This document shows positions 56,124-64,000 of a stretch of 64,000 bases of DNA, in pieces. The position numbers and the translations under genes were made by a program. Positions within the stretch are counted from its first letter, which is position 1. The number at the start of each line of letters is the position of its first letter. The DNA is from Hormoscilla sp. GUM202 (lineage in GTDB: Bacteria > Cyanobacteriota > Cyanobacteriia > Cyanobacteriales > Desertifilaceae): NCBI GenBank assembly GCA_005518205.2, contig RFFC02000001.1, positions 1-64,000 of the forward strand. Reading direction: 5' to 3'. The notes beneath the pieces were generated by a model. That model ran no database searches. It was not told the DNA's origin and worked only from the letters and a program-made list of their open reading frames with translations.

Positions 56124-58768
56124 TTACATTATCTGCCGAGCCATCAGTTGAGCAAAAAGTCCTAGTTGAGAAGCCAGCTAGTCAAAAGTTCCTTGCTGTA
56201 GGACAACACCATCCTGAATCACATAAATGCGATCGGCCTTAGCAATAGTACTCAGGCGGTGAGCAATAACGATGCGAGTTACCTGCAAGCGTTCTAAACT
56301 CTGAGTGACAATAGCTTGAGTGCGGTTGTCTAAGGAACTGGTAGCCTCGTCAAAAATGATAATTTTTGGCCTTAAAACCAAGGCCCGAGCAATTAACAAA
56401 CGCTGTCGCTGTCCCCCAGACAGATTGGTGCCTCCTTCAGAGATAACGGTGTGCAGGCCCATAGGCATTTTTTCGATATCTTCAGCAAATCCCGCCAGAC
56501 CTGCGGCTTCCCAAACCTCGTCCATGGTGACCAATGCATTACTGCCGATATTATCAAAAATTGAGCCGCTGTTAATGCGACCATTTTGTAAGACTACTCC
56601 CAATTGTCGTCGAACGGCGGAGATATCTAAACCGGTGATATCCTGACCTTCGTAGTAAACCGTTCCGTCTTCGGGAGTTTCAAAACCCAACAGCAAGCGG
56701 ACAATGGTAGATTTGCCGCTTCCTGAGGGACCGACGAGGGCGATAAATTCTCCAGCCTTGGCTTCGACGGTCACCTGATTGAGGGTAAGAGGACCATTTT
56801 CTCGGTAACGGAAGGTTAATCCCGCGAGCTTAACATTACCCCGAAGTCGTCCCGGATCTGCTTTAGTGAGATCTATTTCCGGTGTTGCTTCTAAAATCGG
56901 TTGAGCGCGTTCCCAGAGAATCGTCACCTCCAGAATTTCAATCATCGTATTGCTCAGGTTGGTTACACTGCTGAGAAAGGTTCCGAAGGCCGAGTTAAAG
57001 GCGAGGAATGTTCCGGTCGATAGCCAGGTTTCTACTTGAGTCTGGGCCTCGGCGATCGAGTTAACAGCTAAGATAAAGATGATAATGGAGCTAATTGTGG
57101 GCAATACAGTATTGAAGATATTGAGCGCATCTTCAATGATTTCGGTGCTTAAGATTAAGGAGAGTTGTTGGCTGTATTGTTTCGTCCAGTAGGCAAAGGC
57201 CCGTTTTTCCGCTCCAGTAATGCGCAGTTTAGAAATGCCGCCGAGCAACTGCACGGTCAAGCCAAAGATTTCCCCGGCGATTTTTTGCAGGGGTCGCGTT
57301 TTCTGGCGAGTGAGGATTCCCGAGATGGTAGTGAAGATAATATTGACAAGGGCGATGGCCATTGCCGCCAAGGATAACTTAATGCTGTAATAAAGCATCA
57401 AAACCAAATTCAGCAGGGAGAAAAAACTGCTGAACAGCGATCGCATGACGGTGCCGCCGAGGATTTGGCGAATCTGATTAACGGCGTCAACCCGGTTTTG
57501 CAAGTCACCAGTAGTATACTGGCGAAAGAAAGAAATGGGCAGTTTCAGCAGCTGGTCCCAGAGTGCTGCTTGGTTAGCGGAGTTGGAGATGGTTTGAACC
57601 CTCAAAATAGTAAATACCTGAGCTAACTCGAAGGTAGCTTTGCCGAAACTAGCTGCCAACAAGCCGAAACCGATTTGAAATAGCAACCCCCGATCGGCGA
57701 TCGGGATAACCTTGTCAATGATTATGCCAGTGGCTTGGGGAAAGATCATGCCCAGAAGAGTAGCAAGGATGCCCACGATCAAAATAATCATGACATCTAG
57801 CCCTAGACCTCGGAAGGAAAACTTTAAGAGTTCGAGGGCGTTGAGTTCTTTATCTGGAAAGGGTCAGTAGAATGTGTAGGCAACCGGATCCATCTGCCGT
57901 ACTATCTCCGGAGTAACTGGAAAACGCTTGTGTTGTAATAAGTCAAAGATTTCATACTTGCCCCGCCCAGCAAGCAGCAGAGCGACAGGACTATTGTCCG
58001 CTTCCCTGTAGGCTAAAATAGCGCCGCAGTCGTCAAAAGCACGCGGCAAGTACGAATGCGAGAGGCGCGAGCGATCGCATCCAAGGGTTTTTTCACCCGT
58101 TCCATATCTTCCGAGGGAGCGGGGGGACGAATTTCAATCCCCATTGCCCGTCCCACAGCCCCTGCGGCAACTAGCAAGGGCGTTCCTTCTGGGAGCAATT
58201 GACCCTGTTTGGGCTTGAGGATCGAAACTAGGTCGCCAATTGCACCTCTAATACTCCTTTGATTGAGCCGTTGGCGCTCTTGAAATTGGCTGAATTGAGT
58301 TTCATTTTCCCGTTCTTCGAGTTTCCTTAAACTGGAGAGCAACTCTCTGTGGAGTGAGTTGAGACTAGCAGAGAGTTTCTTGGCATCTTCGCCGCTGTCA
58401 AATGCTGGTAATGTCAAAGATATATCTGTCTGGGCGAACAGGTTGGTGAGGCGATCGCGCCAATGAAGCGCCTGGGTTGATTGTCCTGCCTCGACTAAAT
58501 CTGTTAAGCTCAGTTGGACGAGGGCAGTTTCTGCGACTGCAATGGCTAGGAATCGAGTATCCCCAAGGCCACCAATGCCAAACAGGACTTCATCAACCGT
58601 GAGGCTAAACAAATAGCGACGGGCTCCTTTGGGAACGCCATCAACGAGAGTAACGGCAAAAACTGCCATTGAACCAGACTGAATCAACCAGACAGTATCG
58701 GGGTCGTCTAAGGGGAGTGGATCGTTACCGCTGACCCTGAGAGGAGAAGTAGTTTGATAATCGTTCAT
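56124..58768 (-). pseudogene. NHLM-type bacteriocin-export ABC transporter (permease/ATPase), inactivated
   Basis: Reads from MNDYQTTSPLRVSGNDPLPL (58768) as one large protein with an N-terminal regulatory domain, a transmembrane domain and an ATPase, the architecture of the NHLM_micro_ABC2 group that exports nif11/NHLP-type peptides. The ATPase has LVGPSGSGKSTIVRLLLG, NLSGGQRQRLLIARAL and IIIFDEATSSLD. Three lesions are visible: a frameshift near 58035 (CRVLL / DDCGAILAY), an in-frame TGA at 57864 between AYTFY and PFPDKELNAL, and a TAG at 56178 before LASQLGLFAQLMARQIM. The export domain from MIILIVGILA on is otherwise intact. No leader-bearing precursor gene was found nearby. Confidence 0.82.
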
Positions 58769-59184
58769 TACGTCATTTACGAGTATTTTACCAAAATTAT
58801 TGGCTGAATCGAAAAATAGCGTAGCCTGTAGCCTGTAGCCTGTTGCCTATTATTAATATGTTACCAGCAACAGTATCTCCCACAGGCAACCACCGTGCCT
58901 AGGCAAAGCTTGACGGAAATTCAGGACTCGATGCGCGAGGAGTAGTACGAGTAGTGCGACCGTCCGACTTGTGCATCGAAGAGATATCCCGATCGCGAGG
59001 GGAAGAGCTGAGCCGTTAGATTGCTTCGTGCCTCGGGAACTAGGATGGGTATGCTTACTGAATCCCATTTTCTCAACCTTTAACTCCCAAGTACATCGTG
59101 TTACAAAAGATCGCCAACAAGTCCCACAGCCCCTTTTACAACTCGCGGCTGAGATAGAAGCATATTCCGCCTCCTGCTAGATCC
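58769..59184. other. Spacer with repeats and a gene-start remnant
   Basis: Contains a GTAGCCT heptamer array (58822-58848), a P1-like segment TCGATGC..GCATCGA (58928-58979) whose right part GACTTGTGCATCGA also occurs near 48110, and repeat R1 (59062-59095) with the first codons MGFSK of a lost paralogue of the gene at 47416-48027. Confidence 0.5.
59062..59095. repeat. Direct repeat R1, right copy
   Basis: Identical to 48021-48054 in the same orientation. Confidence 0.85.
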
Positions 59185-60458
59185 CTGGGGGGGCGACATG
59201 CAAGCTGAAAACCTTACAGGATAAGGTGTTGAGACGATGTTGACAAAAAAAGATGGACTTGCTAGACTAGAAAAGTAGATAAGGGTTAAAAATTATGAAA
59301 GTTCTCCCAGATTTTTACCAAGACCACATCGTCAAACATTTAACTAAACCTCAATATTATATGTCGATCATTTTGATTTCTTTAATCTCTGAGCATCGCT
59401 GGGTGCGATTAGAAGAACTTGCCAATTTATTTCCACAGCCAATTAAGTTTGAAAGTCGCCGAAAAAAACTTCAACGCTTTTTATCTTTGCCAGCATTAAA
59501 TTTAGAAACGATCGGGTTTCCGATCTTAAGTCAATTATTGTTGATATTTTTCGATAATAAACAGGTCGTTGAAGTAATTATAGATAGGACAAAATGGGGT
59601 TGTATAAATTTATTAATGGTGAGTTTTCATTATCAAAATCGAGCAATACCAATTTATTTTGAACTATTGAATAAAAAAGGAAGCAGTAATTTATCAGAGC
59701 AACAACAAGTTCTCTATAAGGTATTGGATTTACTTAGCAATTATCAAGTCGTTGTTTTGGGCGATCGGGAATTCTGCAATGTAGATTTAGCTTCGTGGTT
59801 ATCTAGCCTAAAAGTATACTTCTGTCTACGTTTGAGGAAAAATGAATATATTGAAATCTCCTCTGATGTTTGGAAAAAATTAAGAGATGTAGGATTATAT
59901 CCGGGAATGTCGTTATATTTAAAGGGTGTAAAAATCACCAAAACCAAAGGCTTTCAAGGAGCTAACATTGCTTGTAAATGGAAACGAAAGTATAGAGGAT
60001 GGCAGGCAGAAGAGGGATGGTTTATTATTACTAACTTTGTCACTTTAGAGTTGGCCTTAAAAGCTTATGAAAACCGTTTTGGAATTGAGGAAATGTTTAG
60101 AGACTTTAGGTGGATACAATATTGAAAGAACTGGATTAACTGGCGATCGCTTAGTAGTTTTAATCCTGTTAATTACAATTGCTTACACCAGCTCAATTGT
60201 AATGGGAGAAGAAATCAAACAAAAAGGTGTTACTTGTTATGTTGGTCGTGTAAAAGAAGCAGGACGCCGTGAAAGACGTCACAGCGCATTTTATATAGGT
60301 TCCAGAGGCAAAGATTGGCTTAAATCCGTAGATTTTTATGCTGATATTGTAGATGAATTAATGAAGTTAAGTCCAGAAAAGAAGATCTATTATGCACGAG
60401 GCAAGAAGGCTGTAACCCTTATCAGGTATACATCCTAGCCTTCATGTCGCCCCCCCAG
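59185..60458 (+). mobile_element. Complete IS4-family element with 9-bp target duplication
   Basis: Inverted repeats CTGGGGGGGCGACATG (59185-59200) and CATGTCGCCCCCCCAG (60443-60458), flanked by GCTAGATCC on both sides (59176-59184 and 60459-60467). 1,274 bp. The duplication includes the stop codon of the vapC-like gene, so that gene is left intact. Confidence 0.92.
59295..60438 (+). CDS. IS4-family transposase, two frames
   Basis: The first frame (59295-60125) contains EVIIDRTKWGCINLLM with the first aspartate, VVVLGDREFCNVDL with the second, and the Y-x2-R-x3-E motif YENRFGIEEMFRDFR. The reading switches by one base at about 60110 and continues in LGGYNIERTGLTGDRLVVLI to the stop at 60438. 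Since the element ends and duplication are perfect, the frameshift is either recent or a programmed event near GACTTTAGGTGG; a second copy elsewhere in the genome would tell. Confidence 0.78.
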
Positions 60459-60459
60459 G

Positions 60460-60846
60460 CTAGATCCACAACCTTTGAATTTGATATGTATCAAGATTTA
60501 GATCTCGACTAACTAATATCAGGGCATGATTTATCGCCTGAGCAACTATAATTCTATCAAACGGATCCCGGTGATGCAATGGCAGATGACGGACAAGCAA
60601 AGTATCTGCAAAAGAAATTTGCAGAAGTGTCAGCCCTGCATTGTCAAGACCAGCTTCGATTGTTTCATAAGCGGATTGAAGTGCTATTTTTCCAATGCTT
60701 AACTTGATAGCTATTTCCCAAAGGCTTGCAATACTTACAAAAACTGTATCAGCGGATTCAATGTATTGCCTTGTAGCAACTGGTAGATGTGAATCATTCT
60801 CCAAAAACCAAATAAATGCATGAGTATCTAGAAGCAGCGAATTCAT
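60460..60846 (-). CDS. VapC-like PIN-domain toxin
   Basis: 128-residue PIN-domain ribonuclease. Acidic residues of the active site are seen in LLLDTHAFIWFLEND (D7), SIASLWEIAIK (E43) and RDPFDRIIVAQA (D93, D97). The family splits tRNA or rRNA. It starts at the TAATG overlap with the antitoxin gene, so translation is coupled. The stop codon lies in the target duplication of the IS4 element, just beyond the coding region, so the protein is complete. Confidence 0.9.
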   Translation of the reverse strand: MNSLLLDTHAFIWFLENDSHLPVATRQYIESADTVFVSIASLWEIAIKLSIGKIALQSAYETIEAGLDNAGLTLLQISFADTLLVRHLPLHHRDPFDRIIVAQAINHALILVSRDLNLDTYQIQRLWI

Positions 60847-61070
60847 TACATGTACTCCTTGAAATCCTCTAGCGGATGATCGAAATCATCCGGAAGCGGC
60901 AAAACAAACGTACCTTTTAATGCGCCGGCTTTGCGTTTCGGTTTGATAGCATTTTCTTCCGTTATCTTTTGAGCGTATTTTTCTACTAAAAACTCTACAT
61001 AATGCAGCACTTCTTCTTGTAGAGATTCTGGTAATTTGCTCAGGTTGTCAACAATTTTTGTTTGTAGCAT
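60846..61070 (-). CDS. DUF2281-type antitoxin paired with the VapC-like toxin
   Basis: 74 residues from ATG 61070 (MLQTKIVDNLSKLPESLQEE). The first half, VLHYVEFLVEKYAQK, fits DUF2281 antitoxins, and the second half, GALKGTFVLPLPDDFDHPLE, is the typical toxin-binding tail. It overlaps vapC by TAATG. The ATG at 61097 is less likely. A type II module of this form is commonly autoregulated; no operator was identified. Confidence 0.85.
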   Translation of the reverse strand: MLQTKIVDNLSKLPESLQEEVLHYVEFLVEKYAQKITEENAIKPKRKAGALKGTFVLPLPDDFDHPLEDFKEYM

Positions 61071-61203
61071 GTTCGGATTACAATTGTGACTCTTCAATTA
61101 ATCAGGCAGTCTTGCGGTCATCAGTTAGCACCGTGATGTCTGCGATCGTTGCAGTCATCTGGTTCTCAGGGTTGACAAAAATCTAGGACAATCCCGAACT
61201 TGC

Positions 61204-61267
61204 TGCTAACCACGTCAACCTCTATATGATACTATATTATCTGTCAAGACTAACTGATTTGTAAAGA
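61204..61267. repeat. Direct repeat R2, right copy
   Basis: Matches 48181-48237 in the same orientation, with a 7-bp extra ATGATAC-like segment. It ends at the ribosome-binding region of the next gene, so it is probably the original promoter/leader of that gene and the left copy is the duplicate. Confidence 0.8.
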
Positions 61268-61268
61268 T

Positions 61269-63500
61269 ATGTTACGGAAACCACAAAAATCCTGGACTCC
61301 CGCCCATTGGGCCAGTTGGAAACCCTTGGGACTGGGGGAGCAATATCCCAACAATTACTGGGAAGTCTTCCGGGCAGCTTGGATCAACCGAGACAATTTC
61401 CCCTATGCTTGGGATATTCTCAACCAAGGTGTCTGTGACGGTTGCGCCTTGGGGACGACGGGGATGCAAGACTGGACTCTAGATGGCCTCCATGTCTGTA
61501 ATGTCCGCTTGCGACTGCTGCGCATGAATACTATGCCAGCTTTCGATCCGCGAGTTTTAGAGGATGTCGAACAGTTACAAGGTCAGAAAAGTTCTCAACT
61601 GCGGGAAATGGGACGTTTACCCTATCCGATGATCCGTACAAAAGGAGAGAAGGGTTTTCGTCGGATAAGCTGGGATGAGGCAATGGAAATAATTGCCAGT
61701 CGGATCGCAGCAAGTAGGCCCGATCGCATGAGTTTCTATCTTACCAGCAGGGGCACGGTTAACGAAACATATTACTGCGCCCAGAAAGCAGTGCGGGCCT
61801 TGGGATGCAACAACATTGACAATGCTGCGAGAATTTGCCATTCTCCCAGTACGGCGGGACTCAAGTCGGCCCTGGGGGTAGCGGCTACTACCTGTTCTTA
61901 CAAAGATTGGATCGGTACTGACTTATTAGTTTTCATTGGTTCTAATGTGGCGAATAATCAGCCCGTGACGGTAAAATATCTTCACTGGGCCAAGAAAGCG
62001 GGCACCAGGATAGTGGCGATCAATACTTACCGGGAACCGGGGATGGAACGTTACTGGGTGCCTTCGATCCTGGAAAGTGCCCTGTTTGGCACTAAGTTTG
62101 CCGAAGATTTCTTTCTGGTGAACGTGGGCGGAGATATTGCTTTTCTCAATGGCACTATCAAACACGCGATCGCGAACAACTGGGTGGACTCGTCGTTCAT
62201 AGGACAGTACACGACCGAGTTCGATGAGTTAAAAGCAGAGTTAGAAGGCCAGTCCTGGGAGGAGTTAGAACAGATGTCTGGCGCTTCCCGGGATGAGATG
62301 TACGCTTTTGCCCAGATGGTAAATGAGGCCCAGAAAGCCGTGTTTGTCTGGAGTATGGGCATTACTCAGCACGAATGCGGCGAAGATAACGTGCGGGCAA
62401 TTATTAACCTGGCCTTGACTAAAGGTTTTGTGGGTCGGGAAGGATGTGGTTTAATGCCCATTCGGGGACATTCGGGCGTCCAAGGTGGGGCGGAAATGGG
62501 ATGCTATGCGACAGTTTTTCCTGGCGGGAAACCCATAACAGCAGAAAATGCAGCGCAGTTGAGCGAGGTTTGGGATTTTCCAGTCCCCACGACTAAGGGT
62601 TTGACGGCAACGGAAATGATTGATGCTGCTGCTGAGGGTAACCTGGATCTGCTATTTTCAGTCGGGGGGAATTTCTTGGAAGTTTTGCCCGAACCCGATC
62701 GCGTCCAGTCTGCTTTGGCCCAGGTGCCCCTGCGGGTACATATGGATATTATCTGTTCCAGTCAGATGTTAGTGGAACCTGCGGACACGGTGGTGTTGTT
62801 GCCAGCAATGACTCGCTATGAAGTCCCGGGAGGAGTGACCGAAACCAGCACCGAACGGCGAGTAATTTTCAGTCCGGAAATTCCCGGACCTCGCATTGGC
62901 GAAGCGCGTCCGGAGTGGGAGGTGTTTGTGGAATTGGCCGGGCGATCGCGCCCCGATGTAGCAGATAAGATTCATTTTAATGGCACAGCGGAAATTCGTC
63001 AAGAGATTGCTTTAACTTGTCCTCAGTATGCCGGAATTCAGCATTTCGAGTCGGCGGGAAATCAGTTTCAGTACGGAGGCGATCATTTATGCTTTGGTTG
63101 GCAGTTTCCGACCCCGGATGGCAAAGCGCATTTCACGCCCTTGTCTCTACCCAAGCAAGATTTACCAGAAGGATATTTTCGGGTAGCGACCCGCCGAGGC
63201 AAGCAGTTTAATAGTATGATCCAAGAGAAGCAGGATGCTTTGAACGGTGCAGTCCGAGATGCAGTGTTGATGAGTAAAGTAGATGCCGACAAGTTGGGGT
63301 TAAAGGATGGAGATGGGGTGCTGCTGAAAAATAATTTAGGTGAATTCAAGGGACGAGTTTATACCGCACCGATCGCACCCGGAAATTTGCAGGTCCATTG
63401 GCCCGAGGGCAACGTGCTGTTGGACCCCAAGAGGCGATCGCCCGAAGTAGCCATTCCCGATTACAATACTCTGGTACAATTGGAGAATGGTCAATTGTGA
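61269..63500 (+). CDS. FdhF/YdeP-family molybdopterin oxidoreductase
   Basis: 743 residues of the DMSO-reductase/formate-dehydrogenase-like superfamily. The N-terminal GVCDGCALGTTGMQDW matches the reduced iron-sulfur motif of the FdhF/YdeP group. Molybdopterin-binding text follows: FRRISWDEAMEIIASRI, AARICHSPSTAGLKSALG, LLVFIGSNVANNQPVT, GHSGVQGGAEMGCY and LLFSVGGNFLEVLPEPDRV. The C-terminal MopB domain includes FNSMIQEKQDALNGAVRDAV. It lacks an N-terminal signal. YdeP is linked to acid resistance in E. coli; the substrate here is unknown. The gene appears intact. A GGTGGGC..GCCCACC hairpin (63510-63526) follows the stop. Confidence 0.9.
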   Translation: MLRKPQKSWTPAHWASWKPLGLGEQYPNNYWEVFRAAWINRDNFPYAWDILNQGVCDGCALGTTGMQDWTLDGLHVCNVRLRLLRMNTMPAFDPRVLEDVEQLQGQKSSQLREMGRLPYPMIRTKGEKGFRRISWDEAMEIIASRIAASRPDRMSFYLTSRGTVNETYYCAQKAVRALGCNNIDNAARICHSPSTAGLKSALGVAATTCSYKDWIGTDLLVFIGSNVANNQPVTVKYLHWAKKAGTRIVAINTYREPGMERYWVPSILESALFGTKFAEDFFLVNVGGDIAFLNGTIKHAIANNWVDSSFIGQYTTEFDELKAELEGQSWEELEQMSGASRDEMYAFAQMVNEAQKAVFVWSMGITQHECGEDNVRAIINLALTKGFVGREGCGLMPIRGHSGVQGGAEMGCYATVFPGGKPITAENAAQLSEVWDFPVPTTKGLTATEMIDAAAEGNLDLLFSVGGNFLEVLPEPDRVQSALAQVPLRVHMDIICSSQMLVEPADTVVLLPAMTRYEVPGGVTETSTERRVIFSPEIPGPRIGEARPEWEVFVELAGRSRPDVADKIHFNGTAEIRQEIALTCPQYAGIQHFESAGNQFQYGGDHLCFGWQFPTPDGKAHFTPLSLPKQDLPEGYFRVATRRGKQFNSMIQEKQDALNGAVRDAVLMSKVDADKLGLKDGDGVLLKNNLGEFKGRVYTAPIAPGNLQVHWPEGNVLLDPKRRSPEVAIPDYNTLVQLENGQL

Positions 63501-63509
63501 ATGGAGTAG

Positions 63510-63526
63510 GGTGGGCATCGCCCACC
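63510..63526 (+). terminator. GGTGGGC/GCCCACC hairpin after the oxidoreductase
   Basis: Perfect 7-bp stem with a 3-base loop, 10 bp after the stop. No T-run, so termination is uncertain; hairpins with this text are common repeats in filamentous cyanobacteria. Confidence 0.35.
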
Positions 63527-63621
63527 ATCGCCCACTATCATCATGGTAACATACATTTTGCACTACAAAGTGTATCGCATAGTAATTACAAAAGTTCGTC
63601 TTTTAAATTATCTGTTGAATC

Positions 63622-63972
63622 ATGGTTAGAAAAACAACAATTGTTAATTTAGTTTGGCGTCATCCTGCTAATTGTGCTCGGCGTCTTCCAGGAACTGGTC
63701 GCTGTTTTGGTTATTATTTCATTTGGGATGTTTTGAGCAGTTGTTATCAGAGCCATCAATTAGATAGTATGATTCCCATTGGTGAATCTGCCTCTGAAAT
63801 TTATTACCTTGCTCGAAGTCTTCAGGATATTTCTGGTTGGGTTTTTCCTGTGGGTAATTCGTGCTTTGGTAATTTTGTAGCGATTAAAAAATTTGCTGAA
63901 GCTCGTGGTATTTCCATAGCTGAAGCTAACAACATATATCTTCATGGCAATAAAGATTTTCAATTGTTGTAG
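63622..63972 (+). CDS. Unknown protein of 116 residues
   Basis: Opens with MVRKTTIVNLVWRHPANCAR and ends with EANNIYLHGNKDFQLL. It is AT-richer than the genes before it. The text from IPIGESASEIYYLARSLQDI to FVAIKKFAEARGISIAEANN reads like a small soluble protein. I recognise no family. It may be intact or a fragment; the window ends 28 bp after its stop. Confidence 0.4.
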   Translation: MVRKTTIVNLVWRHPANCARRLPGTGRCFGYYFIWDVLSSCYQSHQLDSMIPIGESASEIYYLARSLQDISGWVFPVGNSCFGNFVAIKKFAEARGISIAEANNIYLHGNKDFQLL

Positions 63973-64000
63973 AGAGAGTTGTAATCGGGTACACTGCACT

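Overview
The window is cyanobacterial chromosome. It carries a psbX gene, a Ycf66 gene, a cyAbrB regulator, an FtsH3-like protease, a stand-alone biotin carboxylase and very many GCGATCGC (HIP1) octamers. The density of insertion sequences, miniature elements, dispersed palindromes and broken genes points to a filamentous, Oscillatoriales-like genome that is decaying or very repeat-rich, as some host-associated lineages are. The order level is an inference; no marker here fixes the genus.

Layout. 0.2-3.3 kb: a PLP amino-acid decarboxylase with its own promoter, separated from its probable terminator by a complete IS630-type element. 3.8-8.1 kb: a GNAT acetyltransferase, then hisI, sufE, a degenerate phosphoesterase-like gene and hemB; hisI and hemB have Fur/Zur-like palindromes upstream and hisI is an atypical monofunctional form, suggesting a zinc-sparing set. 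8.2-12.6 kb: a broken CHASE3 sensor fragment, a DUF1499 protein, an ABC exporter half-molecule and a broken ISKra4 transposase. 13.1-24.1 kb: the housekeeping core (purL, purF, a chorismate-lyase-like gene, tRNA-Leu, accC, a YggT-family gene, psbX, ycf66, two TolB-like lipoproteins, sdhB). 24.2-29.1 kb: a stack of nested and inverted transposons. 29.7-34.7 kb: cyAbrB, an IS982 element and ftsH. 34.9-37.7 kb: decayed toxin-antitoxin genes, a MITE, a minisatellite and an efflux-adaptor/histidine-kinase chimera. 37.6-41.7 kb: two truncated glycosyltransferases, cobU, a creatininase-family enzyme and conserved unknowns. 41.8-47.3 kb: a wrecked VCBS/UnbV/RTX gene, a P450 remnant, a possible group II intron fragment, a methyltransferase split by a MITE and an esterase remnant. 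47.4-61.1 kb: an accessory block with a flavin-dependent-halogenase-like gene, a BBE-type FAD oxidase and an unknown partner in one operon, IS4 and IS630 remnants, a broken NHLM-type peptide-export ABC transporter, an intact IS4 element and a VapBC-type pair. 61.3-64 kb: an FdhF/YdeP-type molybdopterin oxidoreductase and an unknown gene.

The most unusual feature is a set of dispersed palindromes. One family keeps a 16-nt loop (core AGCGCTA..CGCACTA) while its stem changes sequence from copy to copy and stays self-complementary. Several palindromes sit in frame inside real genes (Ycf66 twice, PurL, a chorismate-lyase-like gene, an RTX protein), which recalls the Rickettsia palindromic elements. 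Second in interest are the well-preserved transposon footprints, with target duplications that allow the order of nested insertions and one inversion to be reconstructed. Third is the halogenase/FAD-oxidase operon within a block bounded by two pairs of direct repeats.
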